Source: Brachynemurus nebulosus
Taxonomy: Eukaryota; Arthropoda; Insecta; Neuroptera; Myrmeleontidae
Length of the DNA: 64,000 bases
Assembly (NCBI GenBank): GCA_035578155.1
Contig: JAPWDM010000012.1
Span: 14,536,619-14,600,618, forward strand
Direction: 5' to 3'
The notes beneath the pieces are model-generated. The model ran no database searches. It was not told the origin of the DNA and saw only the letters and a program-made list of their open reading frames with translations. Shown here piece by piece: positions 34,399 to 45,779 of the stretch. Positions within the stretch are counted from its first letter, which is position 1. Each line of letters begins with the position of its first letter. Made by a program: the position numbers and the translations under genes.

Positions 34399-35268
34399 TG
34401 AATTTGACTCTGTTTCTATACCCTTCAATTAGTGTTAACAGTTTTAGATAAATTTGGTGTAACATTTTAAAATCCTTTTATAACGTTTGAACACCCTGTT
34501 ATAGTAATTATTATATTGTTTCACTTAAATTTGCGTCTAGAATGAAAGGATTTAATTGAGAGCAATTAAACTAACCATAACCAATGATTATACATACATA
34601 TATAGGAATACCATGTTTGCAACGGCATACAAAAAGGCAACCATCGTAAATGGGTAAGCTGGGCTATGAATGAATAAAGCAATTTAATCTTTTTTGTTAA
34701 AGTTAGGTAAAATATAAATAATTATCAAATAGCATAATATAATTTATTATGAATTATTCTAGTGACCCTGTAATTACAGACCAATGGACACTATTATAGT
34801 AATTAGACTGTACTTAAAGCCAGTTTGTAGGCTACTTCATTGAAGCACTTAGCGGGGTGTGGTATGAGGAACAAAATGGGTCTATTGAATAAAAAGAAAT
34901 ATTTACTTTTATTTCCTATTTTTTAAGTTTTTACGTAAATAAAAACATTAGTGATTACATAAAAAAAAGAGTTTATACTTTTTTAAAGTAAACTTTTTTT
35001 TTTAAGTAATCACTTATATGTTTGTATTTAAGTAAAAACTTTAAAAAATAGGAAGCAAATAATTTTTTTTTAATCAATAGTAGTGGAGTTTCTTCTCCAA
35101 AAAGTTAAGTAGATAGATAGAAGACAATAATTATTTGAAAAGACATTAACAATTTTGTTTATGGATACCATGATTATTGCACTGATTATAATATTCCAAA
35201 GTAGTAGTTGGTCGTATTTTGAGCGTATCTTGAGGCCTCATTTATTCATTACAATAATAACTATCACA
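34399..35268. other. Unassigned AT-rich sequence
   Basis: No gene recognised. An imperfect inverted repeat at 34905-35055 (TTTCCTATTTTTTAAGTTTT and complement) surrounds AAAGTAAACTTTT. Confidence 0.5.
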
Positions 35269-35276
35269 CTTATAAT

Positions 35277-35955
35277 CAGAGATGGGAAGAAAAGGTCCCT
35301 AATAGAGTCGCCATATAAAATATTTTGTACTGGGGGGCTACGAATAGGGCTGTCATAAAACGTAAAAATATTATCAATCTTTTTAAAAATCAGTTTTACG
35401 ACGTTTTACTATTAATACCACATCGTTAAGGTTGTTTTGTGTCTGTTTATGTTTTTTAATTGCCAATATTATGAATCATTTTGCTTGTTATATGTACATA
35501 CATATCTTATGTCTTTCTAATGCAAAAACAAAATCATGTTCAATCTTGTGAGCGACCTACTAGAATGATTACAATCTACTAATACAATCAATTTTGTTTA
35601 CATTAAAGCAGGTATAAAGAAGGTGAAATATAGATATTATTTAAATAATCATAAAGGAAATAGAGATATTGTTTACATTATAAATGTTTTGAATTCGTCT
35701 AAATTAATTTCTATTACAGTCGACCACTTATTTATTCAACATTAATTTTTTTAAATTATTTTTAAAATTAAAATTATATATTAAATTATGAAAAATGGTA
35801 ATTTTTGATTTTTACTGATTTCTTGTCAAAAGCTTCCTTAGGCTAATCTTCAAATCCAGAGGAAAATCTTCAGCTTTGTAATAAAATTTAGAGCCCCCCA
35901 ATCCAAAATATTTTATATGGCGATTCTGTTAGGGACCACTGTTTTCCCAAGTCTG
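35277..35955. mobile_element. hAT-type element, family H1, complete copy
   Basis: Ends CAGAGATGGGAAGAAAAGG and complement CAGACTTGGGAAAACAGTGG, then GTCCCTAACAGAATCGCC and a CCCCCC/GGGGGG pair on both sides. The flanks CTTATAAT (35269-35276, 35956-35963) are identical. 679 bp. A reverse-orientation sister with its own duplication is at 40532-41784. Confidence 0.92.
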
Positions 35956-35963
35956 CTTATAAT

Positions 35964-36447
35964 AAATATAAAAATAAATTTAGGGTTGGTTAGTAGCTCT
36001 TACTAACTTTAACTAAACTATCGTCCAACTAATGTAGATAAATATGAGGGACCTCTGAATTTTAAAAATAACACTGTATGGCCAAAAAAACGCTGATCTA
36101 CAAATTGTATCGTTTTTTGTAAGTTTGGTGGGAGTCTTAGCTAACCAAAACATATTTTAATTTTCATAACAAAGTAGGTATTATATTTGAAGTAGAGTAT
36201 TTAGAAATTTTTCTAGCTAGCAAGCTAGAGTCATTAGACTCTTTAAAAAATTGATTTTTTTATTTCAAATATTAGAAAAAACTATGATTATAAAGTAAGG
36301 TTAGAAACAAGCTAATAGAAGAGACACTCATACTAATTTTCGAATATTAACTTTATCAATTAAACTATATTACCATTGTATCTCCAAAGAGAGCCTTTCC
36401 AAAACTGAAAATAAATCATTTCGGACCTAGTTTTAGTTAAAATTAAT
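35964..36447. other. Unassigned AT-rich sequence
   Basis: No gene or element recognised. Confidence 0.5.
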
Positions 36448-36451
36448 TTGA

Positions 36452-37121
36452 GGGGATATTCTAGTCTAGAGGCTCGATTTTGGGGTGATTTTGTGGGCTT
36501 AACAAAAAAAAAAAAAATAACAGTAAACATTCTTTGTATCCATTTTTTTAACAGTTTTTTTATTGACATTTGAAAAGTATAAAAATTTTAAAAAAATTCA
36601 AAATTGAAATCGGTACAGGCCGGCAAAATGGGAACTCAAAAAAAAGGTGTCTCCTGGTTGACGTGATTCCAACCCTCCTGGTGATCTAAAACATAAAATT
36701 TTAGTTAATTCTTAATAAACAATGATGTAGAATTAGTTGGACGTAGCCGATTTGAAAAAATAAATTTTTTCACCTCCTTTTTTCAACTTTGGAAATATTT
36801 TAAAAATAGTATAAAAAAAATTTCAAAAACCCCTACGTCGGATCAATTTTGATAGTATTAAGAAGTATTTCAAGTAAATCGGTGTATTAGAACTTGAGAT
36901 ATATCAACCGTATCGAAAAAAGTAGTTTCGAGTAATTCATATTCAAAATTTCAATTTATCTAACACTGAAAAGATATATAGTATCCACACAGGGAATAAA
37001 ATCGCAATAACTCCGAAAATAATTCAAATTTCCCTAATCCTTTTAGTTATTCTTAAAGGTCTAAACTTTGAAAATTTGAAAACAAAATATATATTTTCGA
37101 ATTCCTAGACTAGAATATCCC
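36452..37121. mobile_element. TTAA-flanked GGGGATATTCTAG element
   Basis: Ends GGGGATATTCTAGTCTAG and complement GGGATATTCTAGTCTAGG; flanks TTGA (mutated) and TTAA. 670 bp, non-coding. Belongs to the set of TTAA elements starting with G runs. Confidence 0.75.
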
Positions 37122-37164
37122 TTAAGTCATCAGTAATTTCATTCATTAAAATACTATACCAAAA

Positions 37165-37890
37165 GTATTAATAGTAAGGTTAGATTTATTACTATCAATA
37201 GTAAGATTACAGCGAGTCTGTATCAAAAGTAGTAAGGTTACAGCGATTCTGTACCACAAGTAGAAGGTTACAGCGATTCTGTACCACAAGTAGGAGGTTA
37301 CAGCGAATCTGTACTAAAGTAAAATTACAGTGATTTTATACCAAAAGTAGTAAGGTTACAGCGATTCTGTACCATAAGTAGTAAGGTTACGGCGATTCTG
37401 TACCAAAGTAAAATTACAGTGATTTTATACCAAAAGTAGTAAGGTTACAGCGATTCTGTACCAAAGTAAAATTACAGTGATTTTATACCAAAAGTAGTAA
37501 GGTTACAGCGAGTCTGTATCAAAAGTAGTAAGGTTACAGTGATTCTGTACTAAAGTAAAATTACAGCGATTTTATACCAAAAGTAGTAAGATTACAACGA
37601 GTCTGTATCAGAAGTAGTAAGGTTACAGCGATTCTGTACCAAAGTAAAGTTACAGTGTTTCTATACCAAAAGTAATAAGGCTACAGCGATTCCGTACCAC
37701 AACTAGTAAAGTTACAGCGATTCTGTACCAAAATAAAATTACAGTTTTTTTTATACAAAAAGTAGTAAGGTTACAGCGATTCTGTACCACAAGTAGTAAG
37801 GTTACAGTGATTCTGTACCAAAGTAAAATTATAGTGATTCTATACCAAAAGTAGTAAGGTGACTGTAATTCTGAACCAAAGTTAGTAAAG
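37165..37890. repeat. ~29-bp minisatellite array
   Basis: About 25 diverged units on the theme AAGTAGTAAGGTTACAGCGATTC TGTACC, alternating between a TGTACCAAAGT-type and a TTATACCAAAAGT-type, so a two-unit (~57 bp) higher-order period is partly visible. The minus-strand open frame here is a by-product. Confidence 0.85.
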
Positions 37891-37946
37891 TCCCCGCAAG
37901 TTAAATTTCCATCGGACCCCACTAATTGCGGTTGGGCCGGCCCTGC
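37885..37946. mobile_element. hAT-like right terminus (GGTTGGGCCGGCCCTG)
   Basis: Matches 48686-48741 in layout: AAGTCCCCGCAAGTT, then ending GGTTGGGCCGGCCCTG. Read inward from its end it begins CAGGGCCGGCCC, as in many hAT termini. The left end was not found; the minisatellite may belong to this element. Confidence 0.5.
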
Positions 37947-38507
37947 CTGTAGGCACCCCCCTCCCACATGTATATTTAATATATTAAATATTATTATTAT
38001 TTATATTACAGATGTTCAGATAATTACCAATAACGTGCTTGTAATAACAACAACAGTAATTTAAACAATATGAAAATTATGTTATTTACATACATACAAC
38101 AAAAACATAAAAACATAATTAACTGAATATTGTTCGAATGGGAAAAAAAATAAGTAAATAAATAAATTTATATAATTTAATAATATTTGTTTTCAATTAA
38201 TTTACGATAATAAATATTACATAATAAATAATTTACGACTATGACGATATTTGTTTAAACAGGATAATAGTAAAAGTGTTTTTAATAAAAACATGATCAT
38301 ATAAAATATAATATATAAATGTAAATAAAAAACCCACAAGCATTCGTGTCGTGTTGCTGTGAAAATTGTTAATATTAAATAAAAACAAATGATACGTAGT
38401 GTAAACGTGTAAAATTATCACCGACGATTCATCCGGTTGATCGATTAATCGATCTATGGACTAACAACGATCGAGTTAACGCCGTATCAGCATCATCACG
38501 TGGCAGT
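37947..38507 (+). other. Possible 5' leader and upstream region of the 38508 exon
   Basis: No TE ends found. About 38400-38507 is less AT-rich than its surroundings (CATCCGGTTGATCGATTAAT, GCCGTATCAGCATCATCACG) and may be 5' untranslated sequence; no TATA box or initiator is convincing. Confidence 0.3.
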
Positions 38508-38583
38508 ATGACGAAGATTGCGACAAGTTTACGTATCATATGCAGTTATATATTAATTACGCATCCGTGGATTGTACATCCAG
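38508..38583 (+). CDS. Signal-peptide-like first coding exon, host gene (partial)
   Basis: ATG at 38508 (context GGCAGTATGA) opens 25 codons plus one base: MTKIATSLRIICSYILITH then PWIVHP. A basic N-terminus (K3, R9) is followed by a hydrophobic core (IICSYILI), as in secretory signal peptides. The coding run stops exactly at a consensus splice donor, CAG|GTAAGT (donor G at 38584), giving a phase-1 intron, the usual phase after signal-peptide exons. Reading through the donor meets a stop 12 codons later, which favours splicing. No downstream exon is recognised in the window. The protein family is unknown. The call rests on start, hydrophobicity and donor together; each alone could be chance. 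Confidence 0.5.
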
Positions 38584-38589
38584 GTAAGT
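38584..38589 (+). other. Consensus 5' splice donor
   Basis: GTAAGT following CAG; best-match donor of the short exon at 38508-38583. Confidence 0.5.
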
Positions 38590-38638
38590 TTTTGAATTTT
38601 GCCATTTTAATCTTTTGATTTTTGATTTGTTAAAAGTG

Positions 38639-38782
38639 TTGGCGACGCAACGATTCTGCGAGAAATATACATAGGTATTATACAAATTAGGTGGGGGTTA
38701 CTAGATTTCGTTAATTAGAAATATATGTGCTTGAAACAGCTTCTAATTTCACCACCAGAGGCGCGGATCTTTGCGTCGCCAA
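38639..38782. mobile_element. Small TIR element (TTGGCGACGCAA ends)
   Basis: Inverted ends TTGGCGACGCAA and complement of TTGCGTCGCCAA, 144 bp apart, with a further CGC...GCG pairing inside. Lies 55 bp inside the putative intron. No target duplication found. Confidence 0.7.
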
Positions 38783-38869
38783 TCTGATTAATAATGTTTC
38801 AAAAATATATTTTTATTATTCAAGTAATAATTTTGACTAAAAGAGGCGATAAGTTAGAAAATTTTATTT

Positions 38870-38940
38870 TCTTGTAAAAATTATGCGACCGGTTTCAACG
38901 CCTAATTAGCGTCATCATCAGGAAAGACGTATCGCATGAT
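38870..38940 (-). repeat. CCTGATGATG...GAAACCGGT stem-loop motif
   Basis: On the minus strand: CCTGATGATGACGCTAATTA then GGCGTTGAAACCGGTCGCAT, where GACGC..TTAGGCGT forms a stem. Similar motifs at 62785-62825 and 8812-8850; the type recurs across insect retroelements. Confidence 0.5.
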
Positions 38941-39399
38941 CTAACAGACCGAAAACATCAATCAATCAAACACATCAAAATATCTAATTTCTGAGAGTTT
39001 ATACACTCAAAATTATAAAGAAGAGTCTGTTTACATTTGAAGAAGATGATTTTTAAGCAAACAAAATAAAACAAAAACCATTTTTCTTACGGCATAACTG
39101 ATGAATCCATATTGAAAAACAAATTTGATGCAATTTTTAGTATGAATATTTAAACAACAGAAAATTCATTGTTGAGGAAAATGTGAGGAAAAATTTTTTA
39201 GGAATTTTTAATATATTTGTTTGAATGAAGAATAAATCAGATCACAAAATGGATTTTTTCACTATGTTGAAATGTATCGTATTGAATTTTGATTTTAATT
39301 ATTTGAATTTTTGAATATACTTAAAACAAAGGAAGTATCATCGTTATGAAAAATATGGACAATTTTGAACAAAAGGAAGGAATTTATTTAATTTTTTAC
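38941..39399. other. Unassigned AT-rich sequence
   Basis: No gene or element recognised. Confidence 0.5.
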
Positions 39400-39860
39400 G
39401 CACATTTTACGTTTTAGAGCTTCCTGAACAATTTTGGTTTGGTGTCTGACTGTCCGTCCGTCTGTGTGTCGCCAGTTTGCACCACGTGGCATAACTTCTG
39501 AAATATTCGATTGTTTTAATGAAATTTTCAGAAGTTATGCAGTTTGGTTCGTAGATGGTCCGCTATGAGTTTAATCGAAATCGGAGTAACGGTAGCTACG
39601 CTGCTACCATATCATTCCATTAGTATACTAAATTGCACCAGGTGGAATAACTTCTGAACTATTCAATTCTTTCTTATGAAATTGTCAGAAATTATGCGGT
39701 CTGGTTCCCAGATGGTCTCCTACAAATTTCATTGCATTCGGAGTAATAGTACCCACGGCGCTACCATGAAATCCCATTAAATGTCAATATCTTATTTACT
39801 GCTAGTCCCACTTCGCTCAAATTTTTAGTGTATTTTGGGGGTTAGTTTCTAAAATATTTT
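39400..39860 (+). repeat. R3 dispersed repeat, copy 1
   Basis: Starts near TTTTAGAGCTTCCTGAACAA, has a (GTCC/GTCT)n patch, then CATAACTTCTGAA repeated twice (39489 and 39646), with GTAGCTACGCTGCTACCAT and GTACCCACGGCGCTACCAT about 160 bp apart, so it contains two tandem sub-units. The reverse-orientation relative is 58960-59400. Confidence 0.7.
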
Positions 39861-40523
39861 TGCTATTATTTTATAATTTAGCCTTTAACTATTTTGAGTT
39901 ACAACAATTCTTTATGAACTTTAAGGCGAAAATATAATTTCACAGTATATATATATATTTGGTAGAATACTGTTTTAAAGTGTTTTACGAGTACGAGGAA
40001 GCTCTATGCCACATTGGTAGCGCATTTTCTGAATAAATTTGTGTTTTCTACAACTGGAATATGTCTTCCAACTGTACAACTAACACACACATACACACAC
40101 AAAAAATATGCGCAGCAAATTGATTTAATGACATATGTGCGAAAGTATCATTAGTAAGATAGATATAGATACTGACTGACTGCATACACTCCGAGAGTAA
40201 ATCGACAAGTATTGATGATGAACGAGGAAATTAGCTTTCCCATTCATTGTCAGTCAGTTCAGCTCAGTCCGTTCAGTCAATTGAGTTTTGATGCTGTGAT
40301 GGCGTTCTCACACATTAGGTGTACTACTGTTGTGATGGTTGAATATACTTTTTCATTAGTCATTTTTGACTTGAGATGATTTATTTCAATTATTCATTTT
40401 TTAAATTTTCAAATTATGTTGTAGATTTAGACGATAGAATGACTGACTGACGAATAAATAATTTATCATTTAGAAAATTTTTCGAGTCAAATTTATTTGA
40501 TTTATGTTATTGAAATACCTTTT
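39861..40523. other. Non-repetitive-looking stretch
   Basis: No element ends seen. Includes AGATAGATATAGATACTGACTG and several TGACTGACTG and CAGTCAGTTCAG phrases (40170-40290, 40440), a possible cluster of regulatory sites but unproven. Confidence 0.3.
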
Positions 40524-40531
40524 GTAATTAC

Positions 40532-41784
40532 CATACTTAGGAAAACAGTAATCCCTAACAGAATCACCATATAAAATATTTCAGATTGGGGGGCTATAAA
40601 TTTTATTACAAGGCTGAGGATTTTCCTCTGGATTTGAAGACTAGCCTAAGGAGACTTTTGAGAACAAATTAGTAAAAATTAAAAATTACCCATTTTTAAT
40701 AACTTAATATACAGGGTGGTCCAGAATTATGTACCGTAATTGCTAGAGCTGATAGTATGTCCAAAAATAATGGTACCTTTTCATCTACACTTTTTTCCAA
40801 AACTCAATAATAACGGAGATAAAGCAGAGGGGGAAAATGTAGAGGGGTGGAAGGAAACTGACTTCTTTCTTCTTACATTTTTTAGGCGTTTTTGATTATT
40901 GGATTCATATTTTAGGGACGCGTATGAACATTAGGATAATTAAATTTATGGTATTAATTTTTCCATCACTTATGATTAGGGGCTAATTTGGAAATAAATA
41001 CTTCTACTTTAAATTACTCGAAAACGGTATTATTTATGGAAATGTAACAAGTATACCTTTTTTGCGTAAAATTGTCTGAGGAATCGTATTGTCAAGGATT
41101 TGGTTTAAATAATTGCAAATTAAAAAAGAAAAGACGTGATAACTCACACCTACCACCCAAAACCACCCCTTAGTCGTAAGTGATGTAATAAGTATTGACA
41201 AAAATGTAATCCTTCTAACGCAAAATAAGTTCCCCTAAAATATCAGCCCGTTATTCAAAAGCGCTTGGAAAATTTTTCAGTTCTAGCAATTACGGTACAT
41301 AATTCTGGACCTCCTTGTACATATAATTCTAACTTTAAAAATGATTTTAAGAAAATTAATGTTGAATAAATAAGTGATCAACTGTAATAGAAATTAATTG
41401 AGTCGAATTCTCTATTTCCTTTGTGATTATTTAAATAACATGTCTATCTCACCTTCTTTACATAAATATTATACCTGCTTACTCCAAGTAGTTCACTCAC
41501 AAGTTTCAATATGATGTAGTTTTTGTATTAGTGAAATATAAAGACATGTACATATGTATAGATAACAGACAAAATGATTCATAATATTAGGAATTAAAAA
41601 ACACAAACAGACACACACAGCATAGACGATGTAGTATTAATAGTAAAACGTTGTAAAACTGATTTTTAAAAAGATTGATAATATTTTTACGTTTTATGAC
41701 AGCCCTCCAGCTCTATTCGTAGCCCCCCCAGTACAAAATATTTTATATGACGATTCTGTTAGGGACAATATTTTCCTATATGTG
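40532..41784. mobile_element. hAT-type element, family H1, copy with nested foldback
   Basis: Inverse-orientation sister of 35277-35955: ends CATACTTAGGAAAACAGTAA and complement CACATATAGGAAAATATTG, with identical 8-bp flanks GTAATTAC (40524-40531, 41785-41792). Its 1253 bp include a 606-bp insertion at 40712-41317. Confidence 0.92.
40712..41317. mobile_element. CAGGGTGGTCCAGAATTATG foldback nested in hAT H1
   Basis: Inverted ends CAGGGTGGTCCAGAATTATG and complement CAAGGAGGTCCAGAATTATG (continuing TACCGTAATTGCTAGA), TA on both sides (40710-40711, 41318-41319). The uninterrupted sister at 35277-35955 reads continuously across the site. Confidence 0.92.
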
Positions 41785-41864
41785 GTAATTACTGTTTTAC
41801 AATTTTCATAATCGGAAATGCGATCGCTTTTATATTTTCTAAAGAAAGATCCTAATCCTAACTC

Positions 41865-42066
41865 ATATAATAAATGCCAAAATGAGTGAATTTGTTTGTT
41901 TCACTTGTTTTCACGCCGCAATCGCTAAGCCAGTCAACTAGAAACTTTGTATAGACATAGCTTGCGGAACCAAGTCGGTTATAGGCTACTTTTTATTCCG
42001 GAAAATTATTTCATTCCCGAGGGAAAATGTATTAAATTATAACAGTTGACTGTCAAAAAAAACGGA
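41865..42066 (+). repeat. R5-type repeat, unit before R4 copy C
   Basis: Contains GGTTATAGGCTACTTTTTAT and ATTCCCGAGGGAAAATGTAT, then CAGTTGACTGTCAAAAAAAA. The next R5 unit (42560-42700) has the same layout without R4. Confidence 0.6.
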
Positions 42067-42550
42067 ATAGTATATTGTGCAATAAGTGCGGGAAATTGTC
42101 GATTGCCCACGAAAGCGAAGTTGAGCGCACGAACGTAGTAAGTGCGCTCATTCGCTTGAGCACAATCCCGCACGAGTTGCACATACTATTTTTTATTACG
42201 AATTTCACATACTTTTTTCTATTATTATCACTATTTTTGACATTTTTGTTACTTTTTAAAATAATATTTTTAAGTGTTCGTCTTTTTTTCGGAATTAATT
42301 ATCGTTTAAATTACTTTGTTGGTGGTTTCTACATATAGAAATAATTATGAAATATTTATTAAATGAAAAATTAAGAGGCGGCTTTGCGTGTTTTGATTAA
42401 ATTTTGCGTGTTTTATTGTCAATTTGCGTGTGGAAAGTTACTTTCCACACGCAAAAAAGTATGCGGGAAGAGTACAATGAGCAAACAGCTATTTTGCGTA
42501 CAGAAATGTGTGCGCCATGTTAATACTTCTCCCGCATGAGTAATAAAAAA
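42067..42550 (+). repeat. R4 hairpin-rich repeat, copy C
   Basis: Nearly identical to copy B. Starts ATAGTATATTGTGCAATAAG. The first hairpin pairs a GTGCGGG...GAGCGCAC arm with GTGCGCTC...CCCGCAC. The middle hairpin TTGCGTGTGGAAAGT/ACTTTCCACACGCAA is perfect. The last pairs ATGCGGGAAGAGTA with TACTTCTCCCGCAT. It splits an R5 tandem array; the adjacent R5 unit (about 42690-42720) is an approximate empty site. No protein reads through all copies. Confidence 0.9.
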
Positions 42551-43232
42551 TTAATTTTAAAGTTTGTATATTATTAACAGAAACAACGAAAAAGGATACA
42601 GGCTACTTTTTCCCCAAAGAAAATATCTCATTCTTGAGGAAAAATGTATTCAAAACGAAACAATGAAATAACGACAACTTACTGTTAAAAAAAAATGGAT
42701 GATTGATTTTAAATTTGGCATATTTATTTTTAGAGGGGATGAAAAAGAACACAGGCTATCTTTTACCTCGGGAAAATATCTGAATCCCGTGGGAAGTCTT
42801 ATTCCGGTGGGAAAATATATTTACAACGATATAAAAAAACGAATCATTGACTTCATTCGAACTTTGTCTATTGTTAAAAGAATATTATAGTCTATACTTT
42901 TTATTCGGGGAAAACATGTCATTTCAAAATTTTAATAATTCTTTCGAGAACTTTCAATTGATATATGTATAAATTCAGGATCTACTGGAGCAACCATTAG
43001 TGTAAAATTGGAACTAAAATACGAAATAGGGTAAACATGGTTCGATATTTTGAGTTGAATATATGAAAAAATCACATAAGTACTAGTTTAACTGTTTTTG
43101 TTCAGAGTTGTAAGTAACTGTTGGTATAAAGCTTTACCATTGCCCAAGGCAATTTGAGTCGAAATTCTAAAATTTTACTTGTCTGACTACTAATCTTCCA
43201 GTAGAATTAATAATTTATCTTGAAATTCTATA
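42551..43232 (+). repeat. R5-type tandem units and unassigned sequence
   Basis: 42590-42710 and 42735-42830 each carry CAGGCTA(C/T)TTTT then AAAATATCTnAnTC and a GAGGAAAA or GTGGGA phrase. 42900-43232 shows nothing recognisable. Confidence 0.5.
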
Positions 43233-43236
43233 TTAA

Positions 43237-44134
43237 GGGGAGGTTTACTTGAGAGTCGTTAAAAAAAATCGATTTTTTTTTGCAGAAATTGGTAGCTAAT
43301 TATGTGTAGAATATGTTCCCAAAGTGATTTTGCTGAAAGTAATTTAAGGGAAGGTTTACTTGAGATTTGATAAAAAAATCAACTTTTTTTTTGCCGAAAT
43401 TGATAGCTAATTATGTGTAGAATATGTTCCCAAAGTGATTTTACTGAAAATAATTTAAAAACAAGATTCTTGCACATTAACCGAATCCAGCTTTTATAAA
43501 AAAAAAATTCAAAAAACGTAGTTCACGCAATAATGAGTATTCAATATATAAATTTTTGAAAATACGTTTCTTTATATATATTTTATAATATCTCGGAACT
43601 ACATTTTTGGAACTGGTGGACACGATAACTCAAAAACTATTCGATAGATCCTTTTTTTTTAATTTTTTATTTTAAAGATAGTTCAATTCTTCGGCACCTC
43701 TACCTAAGTTCGATACACTTTCAATATTTTTTTTTATTTTTAAGTTTACTTTAAAGAGCGAAAAATAAGATAAAAATCGTAATCAAAAGTTCAAACATCC
43801 GCCATTTTTTTTTCTTTCAGCAATTTATTGATATTGTAGGCAGAGGTGCCGGTACTCTTCATATATTTTATAAATCTTTTTTGTTTTTGAATTTCGGTGG
43901 TTTATTACCGGCGTTAGGATGTTCGCCAACAAGGCATTGGATTTTCGGATCGTCACACTGCAGTATCTATAAAATGGACAATTTTTTATATTTTTCCTTG
44001 AAAAATTTTTTTTGTATAGTTTAATACTTAAAAAATATGTGCACAAAATTTGAAATTGATATTTACTTCCGTTCGTGAGAAAAAAAATTCCAGAAAAATA
44101 CATAATTTTTAAGGACTCTCGAGTAAACCGCCCC
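43237..44134. mobile_element. TTAA-flanked GGGGAGGTTTACTTGAG element, copy 1
   Basis: TTAA at 43233-43236 and 44135-44138. Ends GGGGAGGTTTACTTGAGAGT and complement GGGGCGGTTTACTCGAGAGT. About 90% alike to 47883-48662. The first ~113 bp are duplicated in tandem (43237-43346, 43347-43460), absent from copy 2. TTAA targets are known for piggyBac and Kolobok groups; these ends are not the CCC of piggyBac. Confidence 0.88.
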
Positions 44135-44138
44135 TTAA

Positions 44139-44738
44139 AAAAAAAAAAAGAAACGTTAATAATTAAGCAGAAAGAGAAATAAATTTTATTTCAGTTTTGA
44201 AGGGTGTTTAACATTTTTCTTTTAACTTTTTATGTTATTCAACTTTTGTGACCCTAAGACTTTTTCACATTTTGATAATATTCCGATGTTGTTTAATTCT
44301 GTTATTGACTCTATAAAGTCCAATTATATTTTATTGAAATGTCAAAGTGATTTGGCACATATTCAAATCTATATACAAAATAGAAATGGGTTCGAATATA
44401 AGTTTAGATATTATGTTTTTCCTCTTAATATACAATTAAGCAGCTTTGTATATTATCAAAATTAGAAATTGAATTAAAACATCTCCAAGAATTTAAATAA
44501 CGTTTCATTCAATGTGAAAAGTATTAAAATTTTGATGGTGGTTTGGCCACTTAATAGATTTACTTATAAATGAAACTATATCATTACATAATTATATACG
44601 TATTACAATGAAATAATTAGAAGCATGATATAGATAGTGAGTTTACTGGAATTCTACACTAGAGTGTGCTGTATGTTGTGTGATACTTTAGCCCGCACAT
44701 ACATACATGGTGGTCACAAAAGTCTTGTAGTGTTTAAA
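44139..44738. other. Unassigned sequence
   Basis: A 77-codon open frame (44232-44465) shows no recognised domain; nothing else seen. Confidence 0.4.
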
Positions 44739-44804
44739 ATGGTATTTTTTGGACGACCGTGTATTTTCGGTGTGTACTCGTCAATGCTGTTGTTAACAAT
44801 GCTA
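44739..44804 (+). CDS. Candidate signal-peptide exon (speculative)
   Basis: ATG at 44739 has a good context (TTTAAAATGG) and opens MVFFGRPCIFGVYSSMLLLT then ML, with a hydrophobic run typical of a signal peptide, followed at 44805 by GTAAGT. A phase-0 intron would result, so it is not an alternative start for the phase-1 exon at 38508. Without splicing the frame stays open to 44904 with no known domain. Could easily be chance. Confidence 0.2.
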
Positions 44805-45779
44805 GTAAGTTACATTTTTCGAACGTTGATTTATATCCATGGTAATCAAGAAATAACAGTGCGGGAAGTGCGTAATAGTGCGGGAAGTAAAATCAACTTA
44901 AAATGATGCGACATTTTGGTAAACAGACATGCTAATTTTGATAATTTTCGTCGGCGACGGGAAGTGGTGTTTTATTCTGAATATATTGTAATAATAATCG
45001 GACAGAATTCATATAAATAGGTATTTGCTTTTACTTTTATGTCTGACGAATAGGCAGGGCTGGGAAAAATGGTTCACAGAAACCATTTAAAATAGAAAAT
45101 GGAAATTAGTTTCCAAAAAGGCATTTAAAATACAAAATGGAAAATGGTTTTGCTAACACATTTAAAATTGAAAATGGAAAATAGTTATTTAAAATGGCTA
45201 TAAAATGCAAAATTTTTACTTTAAATTTATTTTATAAATTTTTTATCATTATTTAGTTAGGTATATTAATTAAAAAAAAAAAAAAGTTAAGAAAATATCA
45301 AATGTACTTAAATTAAATAAGTCTTTTGAGAAAATTTTGTAAAGTTTGCATGATATGAAAACGAAACTTAACTCTTCAAATATTGTTACTTAAAAATATT
45401 GTAAAATTTAATTCGGCCTTAACGTATTCAAACCTTGACGACGCTACGACTGCAACTTCTAAATAAAATTATAGAAATCATCTTCTCGAAATACAAAAAC
45501 ATTTCTTATCGACGTGTCTTAAAGATAGTAGTACACAACTTGAGTCAGAAAAGTTTGACTTAAGACAACTGTAACTCTAGTAACAAATTTAACTCAAGTA
45601 ACATTGCAACTAGAGTTATAAAAAATTTGAGTCAATTAAATCAACTTACATTTAACTTATAATTTGTTAGACTTCAAGTCGTTCAATTCAAGTTTTTTAA
45701 TTAATATTGTATACACATAAATTTGAGTATACATACATTTTCATTTTAAATGTAAAATGGATTCAAATTTCCATTTTAA

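Noticed and set aside
37650..37967. 105-codon minus-strand frame
   Set aside because: Translation of the 29-bp minisatellite.
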